From positions 36,145 through 100,144 of the forward strand of contig NZ_MJAJ01000029.1 in NCBI RefSeq assembly GCF_001746365.1: DNA of 64,000 bases, in the 5' to 3' direction. The position numbers were made by a program, and so were the translations under genes. Source of the DNA: Streptomyces sp. LUP30 (GTDB lineage Bacteria > Actinomycetota > Actinomycetes > Streptomycetales > Streptomycetaceae). The notes beneath the pieces were generated by a model. That model saw nothing but the letters and a program-made list of their open reading frames with translations, ran no database searches and was not told the origin of the DNA. Below, piece by piece: positions 18,339-26,238 of this stretch; within the stretch, counting starts at the first letter, position 1, and each line of letters opens with the position of its first letter.

Positions 18339-19247
18339 ATGTACGACTACGACCTGCTGGTCGTGGGGTCGGCCAACGCCGACCTGGTGATCGACGTCGA
18401 GCGCAGGCCGGCGGCCGGGGAGACGGTGCTCGGTTCCGACCTGGCCGTGCACCCCGGCGGCAAGGGGGCGAACCAGGCCGTCGCGGCCGCGCGCCTCGGG
18501 GCCCGTACCGCCCTGCTGGCCCGGGTCGGCGACGACGCCCACGGACGGCTGCTGCTCGACGCGCAGCGGGCGGCCGGGGTCGACACGGCGGGCGTGCTGA
18601 CGGGCGGGGCGCCGACGGGCGTCGCGCTGATCACCGTCGACCCCTCGGGTGACAACAGCATCGTGGTGTCGCCGGGCGCGAACGGCCGGCTGACCCCGGC
18701 GGACGTCCGTGCCGCGAGCGATCTCCTGCACGCCTCGCGGGTGGTGTCGGCGCAGCTGGAGATCCCGCTGGAGACGGTCGTGGCGGTCGCGGCGAGCCTC
18801 GGACCGGACAGCCGGTTCGTGCTCAACCCCTCCCCGCCGCGCCCGCTGCCCGTCGTGCTGCTCGCGGCCTGCGACCCGCTGATCGTCAACGAGCACGAGG
18901 CGAAGGTGATCCTCGGCGAGGCCGGCGGGACGGCCTCCGCTCCCGAGGACTGGGCGCGGCTCCTGCTCGCGAAGGGGCCGCGGTCGGTCGTCGTCACGCT
19001 GGGCGCGCAGGGTGCGCTGGTGGCGTCGGCGGACGGCGGCGTGCGGCGCGTCGCCCCCGTGAAGGTGGACGCCGTGGACACGACGGGCGCGGGCGACGCG
19101 TTCACCGCGGCGCTGGCCTGGCGGCTGGGCCGGGGCGCCTCGCTCGAGGAGGCGGCGGCGTACGCGGCCCGGGTGGGAGCGGTGTCCGTGACCCGGAAGG
19201 GCGCGCAGGAGTCGTTCCCGACCGCCGAGGAGGTCGACGCCCTGTGA
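18339..19247 (+). CDS. rbsK: ribokinase
   Basis: 302 residues of the PfkB family, phosphorylating ribose to ribose 5-phosphate. Signature 1 HPGGKGANQAVAAARLGA and signature 2 DTTGAGDAF (base D253) are intact, as is the substrate-binding start VVGSANADLVIDVERRP. It directly follows the transporter genes and overlaps rbsD by four bases. Cytoplasmic. Confidence 0.95.
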   Translation: MYDYDLLVVGSANADLVIDVERRPAAGETVLGSDLAVHPGGKGANQAVAAARLGARTALLARVGDDAHGRLLLDAQRAAGVDTAGVLTGGAPTGVALITVDPSGDNSIVVSPGANGRLTPADVRAASDLLHASRVVSAQLEIPLETVVAVAASLGPDSRFVLNPSPPRPLPVVLLAACDPLIVNEHEAKVILGEAGGTASAPEDWARLLLAKGPRSVVVTLGAQGALVASADGGVRRVAPVKVDAVDTTGAGDAFTAALAWRLGRGASLEEAAAYAARVGAVSVTRKGAQESFPTAEEVDAL

Positions 19248-19633
19248 AGAAGGCGGGGATACTCAACCGTCATCTCGCCGGCGCGCTCGCCGAGTTGGGA
19301 CACGGCGACGGGGTGCTGGTGTGCGACGCGGGCATGCCGATACCGGACGGGCCGCGCGTGGTCGACCTCGCCTTCCGGGCGGGCGTGCCGTCGTTCGAGG
19401 AGGTCGTCGACGGACTGCTCGCCGAGCTGGTGGTGGAGGGGGCCACGGCGGCGGACGAGGTCCGGGAGGCCAACCCTTCGGCCGCCGGACTCCTCGCGGG
19501 CCGCTTCCCCTCCCTGACCTACGTCTCGCACGAGCGGCTGAAGGAACTGTCGGCGGGAGCACGGCTGGTGGTCCGCACGGGCGAGGCACGGCCTTACGCG
19601 AACGTGCTGTTGAGGTGCGGGGTGTTCTTCTGA
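19244..19633 (+). CDS. rbsD: D-ribose pyranase
   Basis: 129 residues beginning MKKAGILNRHLAGALAELGHGD, with the VCDAGMPIP motif and the catalytic histidines of the RbsD/FucU family. It converts beta-pyranose ribose to the furanose form used by RbsK. The GTG start overlaps the rbsK stop (GTGA). Last gene of the ribose operon. Confidence 0.95.
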   Translation: MKKAGILNRHLAGALAELGHGDGVLVCDAGMPIPDGPRVVDLAFRAGVPSFEEVVDGLLAELVVEGATAADEVREANPSAAGLLAGRFPSLTYVSHERLKELSAGARLVVRTGEARPYANVLLRCGVFF

Positions 19634-19923
19634 GGCGTGCGCCGGGGCGGCGGCTCGCGCCGGGGGGCCCGCACTCGACGACGCCGGAACGGTGCCGGAG
19701 CGGGTGGGACGCGGCCCCGGAGCAGCGCCGGAGCAGCCCGCCGGAGCGGTGCCGGTGTCGTCCGCCGGAGCGATGCGGAAGCGGTGCGGAAGCGGTGCAG
19801 GTGTCGTCCCGGATATGTCCGGATCAGGTCACATCGGGATCTACGACGTTGCGTCCGCAACGTGTTGTGCGACAGCATGCTCGAACAGGTATGTGATGTG
19901 TGCGTGACGCACGGGGGTGACAC
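19634..19923. other. repeat-rich intergenic region before the ESX genes
   Basis: About 290 bases. 19688-19800 is built from degenerate copies of a (G)CCGGAGCRGYGCCGG-like unit of 12-18 bases. Farther right are ACGTTGC-GTCC-GCAACGT (19846-19863) and GTGCGT-G-ACGCAC (19900-19912), the latter ending 11 bases before the first ESX start and near its ribosome binding site. The palindromes are candidate operators or an RBS-masking hairpin. No gene is supported. Confidence 0.5.
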
Positions 19924-20256
19924 GTGAAGTTCGACATGGGATCCACGACCCTCTCGGATCTGGGCAAGAGCACGGTCGGTTCGAGCACCGACCTGGGCAC
20001 GCTGATCCGTGGTCTCATCCAGGCGGCCGAGCCGCTGGAGGGCAAGTTCAACGGCTCCGGAAAGGTCGCCTTCGACTCGTTCAAGAGTCGTGCTGACGAA
20101 ATCACCGCCGCGCTCAACGAATCGCTCGGCGGGATCCTCGAGGGCCAGAGCGGCATGGACACCGCGTTCGCCGGCGGCGACACCGAGCAGCACGACAACG
20201 CCAACAAGAACATGGGCGCGGCCAACTTCGACGCGGCCCGCTTCGGCGCGCGCTAG
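19924..20256 (+). CDS. small Esx-like (WXG100-superfamily-like) protein
   Basis: 110 residues from a GTG with GGGGGTGA upstream. Predominantly helical, about the size of ESAT-6/CFP-10 proteins, with a helical hairpin around EGKFNGSGKVAFDSFKSRADEI but without a strict W-x-G turn. It opens the ESX locus and is followed by another protein of the same size, the usual arrangement of secreted heterodimer partners. Secretion through the EccC/EccD machine encoded downstream is inferred from position. Confidence 0.7.
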   Translation: MKFDMGSTTLSDLGKSTVGSSTDLGTLIRGLIQAAEPLEGKFNGSGKVAFDSFKSRADEITAALNESLGGILEGQSGMDTAFAGGDTEQHDNANKNMGAANFDAARFGAR

Positions 20257-20302
20257 GCCTCGGTCCAGGGCGCAGGCAGACAACCACAGGGGGTTTGTGA
20301 CG

Positions 20303-20614
20303 ATGGGTCAGAATCTGGACCGCCGCTCGTACGACACCGGCGCCTCGGGCGAGGTGCAGGGTGGGCTGCAGGGAATCGTCGGCCAGCTGGAGCGGGTGCT
20401 GGCCGACCGCGACAAGGCCGTGAAGGCCGCCATGGCCGACTTCCAGGCCGACGGGGTGTCCGAGGAGTACCACGGCAAGGAACTCCGCTGGAACCGGGCG
20501 GCCAACGAGGTGCGCAGCATCATCCAGCTGGTGCGCACCACGCTGGAGGACAACGACGGGACGGCCCAGTCGACGATGGCGAAGGCACGGGCGGCGGTCG
20601 ACAACATCGGCTGA
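20303..20614 (+). CDS. ESAT-6-like small protein, putative T7SS substrate
   Basis: 103 residues, ATG preceded by AGGGGG with nine-base spacing (a GTG two codons earlier is too close to it). Two long amphipathic helices are predicted, before and after a turn near VSEEYHGKELRWNRAANEV. This matches the family annotated as pore-forming ESAT-6-like proteins in Streptomyces. It probably pairs with the 110-residue protein encoded 46 bases upstream. Confidence 0.7.
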   Translation: MGQNLDRRSYDTGASGEVQGGLQGIVGQLERVLADRDKAVKAAMADFQADGVSEEYHGKELRWNRAANEVRSIIQLVRTTLEDNDGTAQSTMAKARAAVDNIG

Positions 20615-20680
20615 CGCGCGGCGTCGACGGGGCGACGGCACACGGGAGTCACGGGTGTCACGGGAGTACGGGGAATCCAC

Positions 20681-21070
20681 ATGACGGGGTGGGACATCTC
20701 GCCGTCGGGCGTGCGACACGTCCTCACGGAGACGGCGAAGGCGGCCGAGGGCCTCTCGAACACCGGGAAGGCGCTGCAGGAGACCATGCCCAGCGCAGCC
20801 GGGTCCGCCGGCACGATCCAGCAGGGCGGCGTCGAGAAGAGCGGGGTCCAGGGACCGGTCGGCGGGGCGCTGGCCGAGTTCTTCACGGCCTACCAGGAGA
20901 AGCTGGCGTATGTCGCGGTGCGCACGTCGAACTCGCTCAACGGGGCGGCCACCGCGACCAACGCCTACGTCAAGGGCGACCTGGACATGGCGGCGCAGGC
21001 CCAGGCGAACGCGCTGAAGGAGCCGAAGATCGACCTGCCGGGCACGGGCGGGCAGCAGGGGGGCAAGTGA
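20681..21070 (+). CDS. DUF6507-like protein of ESX loci
   Basis: 129 residues, starting MTGWDISPSGVRHVLTET. A helical protein with a central glycine-rich turn and a YVKGD sequence (Y96 to D100) near the C-terminus, which fits the YxxxD/E signal recognised by type VII secretion. The stop overlaps the toxin start (GTGA), so the two are translationally coupled. It probably acts as the chaperone or partner of the toxin N-terminal domain; that role is inference. Confidence 0.65.
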   Translation: MTGWDISPSGVRHVLTETAKAAEGLSNTGKALQETMPSAAGSAGTIQQGGVEKSGVQGPVGGALAEFFTAYQEKLAYVAVRTSNSLNGAATATNAYVKGDLDMAAQAQANALKEPKIDLPGTGGQQGGK

Positions 21071-23649
21071 GCGCGGACCTCATCGACCCGCAGAACATTC
21101 CGCAGTTCACCGGTGACCTGGAACAACTGGGCACGGACTCGATGCTCCTGACCGCGGAGGCCCTCACCTTCCGCCAGTCGGGGTCGGACGTGCACACCCG
21201 CTTCCAGGGGCTGTCGGCCTGCTACTCGGCCCCGGAGGCCGACCAGTTGTTCGCCACGACCGCGCCGGTGGCCGCCAAGGCGGACGAGTTCGCCGACGAC
21301 CTGGAGAAGGTGGCGGCCGCCCTCAGCTCGTACGAGACCGAGGTCCAGCCGCTCGTGGCCAGGCTGAAGAGCCTCAAGCAGCGTGCGGAGACCTTCCGGC
21401 ACGACATCGCGGGCGACGACCACTGGCGTGAGGACGACGACAACGTCCAGCTCAACAACGACCTGGTGCACGACGTCACGGCCGCCACGACCGCGTTCTG
21501 GCAGGCGGAGATCACCTGCCACAACAAGATCACCGCGCTGGTGGGCGGGACGACGCTGATCCTCGAGGACGGCGCGCAGAAGCGGTTGCTGAAACGCGGC
21601 ACCAGCACGTACGGCTTCACCGCCGACCTGCTGAACCAGTCCGAGGAACTGCCCTGGGGCAAGACCGTGGAGAAGGAACGGCACGGTCTGGACTGGCTGG
21701 GCCACCAGGTGCTCGACTTCGGCAAGGGCTTCTTCGTCGACGGCGTATGGGGCACGATCCAGGGCCTCGGCACCTTCGTCGGCGTCGACGGATGGGACGC
21801 TGCGGGCGAGGCCTGGACGGGACTCGGCAAGCTCGCGACGGGCCTGGCCATCACCATGACCCCGATCGCCGGCAGCCTGTACTGGACGATGCCCGAGGAC
21901 AAGCTGCCCGGGTATCTGCGCGAGACCCGCGACACGGTCAAGGAGGCGGGCAAGGCGCTGGTGGCGTGGGACGAGTGGGGCAAGAACCCCGCCCGGGCCG
22001 GCGGCGCGGTCACCTTCAACGTCCTGACCACGATCTTCACCGGCGGCGCCGGTACGGCGGCGAAGGGCGGGGCGGTGGCCCGCACGCTCGCCGTGCTCGG
22101 CAAGACCGGGCGGCTGGTCGACCCGATGACGTACCTCGGCAAGGCCGCGAAGTTCGGCACGGTCAAGGTCGCCGACGTGTTCGCCGGCCTGCGGGGCGTC
22201 CACGCGGGCGCCTACGACGACCTGCTCTCCGGAGCGGGACGTGTCCAGCCGGACGGCAGCGTGCTGCGGATCGCCGACGAGCTCCCGGTGATCCACGACA
22301 ACGTCGTGCAGTGGCCGGACGGAACCCGCCTGAACCTGGACGACGGCTCGGTCGTCCGCCCGGACGGGACGGCGGCCCCGGCAAAGGTCGAACTGTCCTC
22401 GGCAGACCGGGACTTGCTGCGGCAGACGCTGCCGCACGACGAGGGGGCGCTGGTCGGGGCGGGCGACAGGGCGGGCGCACATGTCGCCGGAGACACGGCG
22501 GGTCATGTCGGCGGCGACGCGACGCCTCGGGGCGGCGGGCACACGACACCGACGGCGCACGCCACCGACCACGCGGGTGGCGGCCGGGGCACCGACACGG
22601 CGCCTGCGCGCGACACCGGCGGACACGCGACGGGAGGCGACCACGGTCACACGGGCGGCGGCGCGGACGGCGGACACGTTCCCGCCCAGCACGGCGGGAC
22701 CGGCGGCGGCCACGGAGGCGGTCACGGCGGGAACGGATCGCCGTCCGGCGGTCACAACCCGCTGGAGCACGAGCGCGAGATCATGCGCCGGCAGGTCGAG
22801 CGGGCCAACAACGACCCCCAGTGGTTCAAGGACCACTACCGCGAGAACGGCTACCGCCTGTCGACCAAGGCCAAGGGGGGTTACGGCCAAGTCGTACCCC
22901 AGCTCGTACGCAATCCGTTCGCGCCGCCCGAGTGGATCGCGGCCAGCGACATGCCACCGGCGATCAAAGAGCACTACGTGCACAAGGATCCCGTGGTGGG
23001 CAACCGCTCGGACCTCTCCCCCGAGGCCCTGCACCACCTCGACGACCAGGCGGCGAAGCGGCACGCGGCCGTCACGGCCGACAACGCCGCCGAAGGCCGG
23101 CTCAAGGCTGCCGAGGAGGCGTACACCGCGCATCGCACGGACGTGACGGCCGCCGCCAGGGACCACGCCAACGCGGCCCACAAGCCGCTCCACGCCGACG
23201 CGAACCGGCAGGGCGAACTGCTCGGCGAGGACGCCGCCGAGCACCACGCCATACCCGAGCACTACGAGGGCGCGGTGCGCCTGGACGACGGGGCGTTCGG
23301 CAACAACCGGTTCGACCAGGTGTACCGGGCCCAGGACGGCCGGTACGTCGTCGTCGAGGCCAAGGGTTCCACGAAGGCCGACCTCGGCGTGCGCAAGGGG
23401 CACAGCGGGCGATTGGTGACCCAGGGGACGCGGGAGTACTTCGAGACCATCCTTGACGAGATGAAGAACAGAGCCAACAGAAACGAAAAGAAGGGTCTGT
23501 TCGCAGAGGCCGCTGCCGAGCGCGCTCTGAGGAACGACCTCAAGGAAGCTCTTAAGACCGGCAAAGTGGACTATGTCCTGGTCAAGGCAGATTTCAACGG
23601 GCCCACATACGCTGGGTACCAGATGAAGCAGTTCGACCTCACGAAATGA
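21067..23649 (+). CDS. ESX-associated polymorphic toxin with C-terminal PD-(D/E)XK-like nuclease domain
   Basis: 860 residues. Residues 1-170 form a helical WXG/LXG-like export domain; 180-390 contain a hydrophobic segment (GKLATGLAITMTPIAGSLYW) and Ala/Gly-rich helices; about 479-566 is a Gly/His-rich low-complexity linker; the remainder is the toxin. The last 120 residues hold D750 in FDQVY, E764-A-K766 in VVVEAKG and Q786 in TQGTREYFETIL, the D...ExK...Q layout of restriction-endonuclease-fold toxins, so a DNase is expected. GTG start overlaps the previous gene. The final 200 bases are less GC-rich and use AGA codons, unlike the rest. The Imm49-like gene follows at once. Confidence 0.8.
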   Translation: MSADLIDPQNIPQFTGDLEQLGTDSMLLTAEALTFRQSGSDVHTRFQGLSACYSAPEADQLFATTAPVAAKADEFADDLEKVAAALSSYETEVQPLVARLKSLKQRAETFRHDIAGDDHWREDDDNVQLNNDLVHDVTAATTAFWQAEITCHNKITALVGGTTLILEDGAQKRLLKRGTSTYGFTADLLNQSEELPWGKTVEKERHGLDWLGHQVLDFGKGFFVDGVWGTIQGLGTFVGVDGWDAAGEAWTGLGKLATGLAITMTPIAGSLYWTMPEDKLPGYLRETRDTVKEAGKALVAWDEWGKNPARAGGAVTFNVLTTIFTGGAGTAAKGGAVARTLAVLGKTGRLVDPMTYLGKAAKFGTVKVADVFAGLRGVHAGAYDDLLSGAGRVQPDGSVLRIADELPVIHDNVVQWPDGTRLNLDDGSVVRPDGTAAPAKVELSSADRDLLRQTLPHDEGALVGAGDRAGAHVAGDTAGHVGGDATPRGGGHTTPTAHATDHAGGGRGTDTAPARDTGGHATGGDHGHTGGGADGGHVPAQHGGTGGGHGGGHGGNGSPSGGHNPLEHEREIMRRQVERANNDPQWFKDHYRENGYRLSTKAKGGYGQVVPQLVRNPFAPPEWIAASDMPPAIKEHYVHKDPVVGNRSDLSPEALHHLDDQAAKRHAAVTADNAAEGRLKAAEEAYTAHRTDVTAAARDHANAAHKPLHADANRQGELLGEDAAEHHAIPEHYEGAVRLDDGAFGNNRFDQVYRAQDGRYVVVEAKGSTKADLGVRKGHSGRLVTQGTREYFETILDEMKNRANRNEKKGLFAEAAAERALRNDLKEALKTGKVDYVLVKADFNGPTYAGYQMKQFDLTK

Positions 23650-23659
23650 GAAGCGGTCC

Positions 23660-24529
23660 GTGCCCACGAAGATCTCTCGACCTCCGACGGAAATCGGCCA
23701 CCCCGAACCTGCCAGGTTCCGGGCAGAGCTCAACGAGCGCCTGAGCAAGGAACTCGAGGAGTTGTCGGAGTGGCCGCAGGGCTTCGGCATGGCCTTCAGG
23801 AGCGCCTTGAGCACGGCCAAGCTCCAGTGTTCCCTGGACCCCACCGCCGAGATGCTCGAGACCTGGGAGGCATGGGTCATGGCCATGCAGGTCGGGTCGG
23901 CTCTGTTCGCCTCGGCGACCGCTCCCGAGGGTTCCACCGTCGAGTGCATGATCGCTCATGAGGTCCGGACGATCCCCGCCGTGGGGCCCACCCACTTCAC
24001 GGACGCCGGGACCTGGCTGGACGCCTTCTGGCTGGCCGTGGTGTGCCGGGACCAGGCGCGGATGACGGCGTTGTGCCAGGTGCCGATCGAGACGCTGCGG
24101 GCCTCCGGGGCCGTGTTCGAGGAGTACATCTACCACTGGGTGGACGCCCTCCAGACGTACTGGCTGGAACGGCCGGGCCTCGGGGACAAGCTGGTCGCCG
24201 CGTTCGACGGAACCGACCCGGACCGGCTGCGGATCGTGGACCGGGAGCTGATGCTCAAGGTCCTGTTCCCGCCGCTCAACCTCTTCCACCGGTTCGTCGC
24301 CCAGGACCCGGTCAAGTTCAACGAGGCACTCGTCCGCGCGCTCGAACTGCACAAGGAGTACTGGACCGCCGACCCGGAACGCGAGGAGTCCGGCGACGGT
24401 GACGTGCCTCTCGCCATCCTCGCGATCACCTGCCTCGCGTACGACGCCGGCCGCCCGATCGACGTCGAGTCCGAGTACCTTCCCGAGCACTTGCTCAAGC
24501 GCAGTTGGCTCGGCGAGTTCCCGACGTGA
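23660..24529 (+). CDS. Imm49-family immunity protein
   Basis: 289 residues from a GTG ten bases after the toxin stop. All-helical, soluble, with the family-like segments DAFWLAVVCRDQARMTALCQ, ELHKEYWTADPERE and ESEYLPEHLL. Imm49 proteins accompany nuclease-type polymorphic toxins in Streptomyces, so it presumably neutralises the nuclease domain encoded just upstream. Family recognition is from memory of the pattern; adjacency gives independent support. Confidence 0.75.
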   Translation: MPTKISRPPTEIGHPEPARFRAELNERLSKELEELSEWPQGFGMAFRSALSTAKLQCSLDPTAEMLETWEAWVMAMQVGSALFASATAPEGSTVECMIAHEVRTIPAVGPTHFTDAGTWLDAFWLAVVCRDQARMTALCQVPIETLRASGAVFEEYIYHWVDALQTYWLERPGLGDKLVAAFDGTDPDRLRIVDRELMLKVLFPPLNLFHRFVAQDPVKFNEALVRALELHKEYWTADPEREESGDGDVPLAILAITCLAYDAGRPIDVESEYLPEHLLKRSWLGEFPT

Positions 24530-24553
24530 GGGACGTGAGGCAGGTGAACCGGT

Positions 24554-24823
24554 TTGACCGCTCAGGAATATGACAGTCAGCTTCTCGAGTCCGTTGCCGT
24601 GCGGCGGCGGCGGTTGCGGGACGCCTTGTTGTTCGGGGCTCAGCGGCAGCGGCGGGCCGTGGACGAGCGGGTGGGGAAGGTGGTCGCCGGGATGGTGGTC
24701 GCGGCCGTGTTGTGCGCGGGGTGCGTGGGGTGGTCGTTCGTGTCGCACCGGGTGATCGGGCAGGGCACGAGCCCTTACTCCCCCGGCGTCTCCACACCCT
24801 CCGGCAGTCCTGCCGGCCGGTGA
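24554..24823 (+). CDS. single-pass membrane protein of the ESX locus
   Basis: 89 residues from a TTG with AGGTG seven bases upstream. A basic N-terminal helix (VRRRRLRDALLFGAQRQRR) precedes one hydrophobic helix (VVAGMVVAAVLCAGCVGWSF) and a short Ser/Pro/Gly-rich outer tail. The orientation suggests N-in, C-out. It recalls the single-helix components of type VII complexes but lacks an EccB R3 domain. It sits 13 bases before eccD. Function unassigned. Confidence 0.6.
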   Translation: MTAQEYDSQLLESVAVRRRRLRDALLFGAQRQRRAVDERVGKVVAGMVVAAVLCAGCVGWSFVSHRVIGQGTSPYSPGVSTPSGSPAGR

Positions 24824-24836
24824 TAGGTTCGCGAAC

Positions 24837-26225
24837 GTGATGTCTACGGGGGCCTTGAATCGTAGGGCGGCCGGCGGGCCGGCAGTGCTGAGTCGCGTCA
24901 CCCTCGTCGGTGAGCGGCGCCGCGTCGACCTCGTGCTGCCGGCGCAGGAGCCGGTCGGGGTGCTGCTGCCCGAGATCATGCGGTTGCTGGACGACCGGGC
25001 GGAAGGCCGGCCCGCCGCGCGTCACCTCGTCACGGTGGACGGCTCCGCACTCGATCACGACAGCACACTGGAGACGGCGGGCATCCGCGACGGCGCCGTC
25101 CTGCGTCTCGTCCGCGCGGAGGACGCTCCGCCCGCCCCCGTCGTGCACGACGTCAGCGACGAGGTGGCGGAAGGTCTCGGCCACCGGTCGGGGCAGTGGG
25201 GGCCTGTCGCGCTGCGGATCACCGCGGGGGTCGCGTGCGTGGGCTGGGCGGTCGTCGCCGCCCTGTTCGCACGTGCGCAGTACGACCGTTCCGTCGTCGC
25301 CGGTGCGCTGCTCGCCTCCGCCGGTGCGGCCGCGGTCGCCGGTGCGGTCCTGGGGCGTCTGCGCAGGCAGGCGCCGGCGGTCACCCTGCTGTGCTCCGGT
25401 GGCGCGCTCGGTGGGCTGGGCGCGTGGAGCCTCGTCGACGTACTCGGCGGGGATTCCCCGGGCGCGCTGCGGCTGGCCGGGGTGGCCGCCGTGGGCGCGC
25501 TGGTCCTCGTCCTGCTCGGGCTGTTCACGCCGCTGGGGCGGGGCGGTGTCGTGGGCGCCGCCGCCGTGGCCCTGACCGCCGTCGGCTGGGAGACCGCCGT
25601 CGTCGTGCAGTCCGGCGCCGGGACGGCGGAGCAGCAGGCCCGTGTCGGGGCCGTCGTCGGCGTCGTCTGCGTGGTGGTGCTCGGAGTGCTGCCGCGGCTG
25701 GCTCTGATGGCGTCCGGCCTCTCGGGGCTGGACGACCGGCGGGCGGGCGGGGTGTCCGTCAGCCGCTACCAGGTGTCCGCCGCTCTGGCCGCCGCCCACC
25801 GCGGGCTGGTGCTCGCCACGATCACCGTGGCCGCGTCGGCCACGGCGGCCGCCGTGCTGGCGGTGCGGTCTCCCTCCGGGTGGACGGTGTCGCTCGCCGC
25901 GGTCGTCGCGCTGGTGCTGGCTCTGCGGGCCCGGGCGTTTCCGCTGGTCGCCGAGGTGGTCGTGCTGCTGGCCGCGGCAGCCGGCGTCGCCGTACGGTTG
26001 CTGACGGTATGGGCGGAGCGGTCCTCGCCCGCTGCCCCGCTGGTCGTGCTCGTCGTGCTGGCGGTCCTGCCGCTGGCCGTGCTCGCCGTGCAGCCGGCCG
26101 AGCATGTGCGGGTGCGGTTGCGGCGGTTCGGCGACCTGCTCGAGTCGGTGGGGGTCATCACCCTTCTTCCGCTGCTCGTCGGCGTGTTCGGTGTGTACGG
26201 GCGACTGCTCGACACCTTCGCTTAG
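24837..26225 (+). CDS. eccD: EccD, type VII secretion integral membrane protein
   Basis: 462 residues. The N-terminal 95 residues are a ubiquitin-like YukD domain (RVTLVGERRRVDLVLPAQEP ... DGAVLRLV); about eleven hydrophobic helices follow, filling the rest. This is the EccD layout, the membrane pore component of ESX systems. Start is GTG 24837 or the adjacent ATG 24840. The TAG stop overlaps the AGGAGG ribosome binding site of the next gene. Confidence 0.88.
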   Translation: MMSTGALNRRAAGGPAVLSRVTLVGERRRVDLVLPAQEPVGVLLPEIMRLLDDRAEGRPAARHLVTVDGSALDHDSTLETAGIRDGAVLRLVRAEDAPPAPVVHDVSDEVAEGLGHRSGQWGPVALRITAGVACVGWAVVAALFARAQYDRSVVAGALLASAGAAAVAGAVLGRLRRQAPAVTLLCSGGALGGLGAWSLVDVLGGDSPGALRLAGVAAVGALVLVLLGLFTPLGRGGVVGAAAVALTAVGWETAVVVQSGAGTAEQQARVGAVVGVVCVVVLGVLPRLALMASGLSGLDDRRAGGVSVSRYQVSAALAAAHRGLVLATITVAASATAAAVLAVRSPSGWTVSLAAVVALVLALRARAFPLVAEVVVLLAAAAGVAVRLLTVWAERSSPAAPLVVLVVLAVLPLAVLAVQPAEHVRVRLRRFGDLLESVGVITLLPLLVGVFGVYGRLLDTFA

Positions 26226-26238
26226 GAGGCGCGGCGGC

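Noticed and set aside
20965..23949. 994-codon leftward frame opposite the toxin
   Set aside because: Shadow frame of the toxin and immunity genes; composition is Val/Gly/Arg-rich with no domain.
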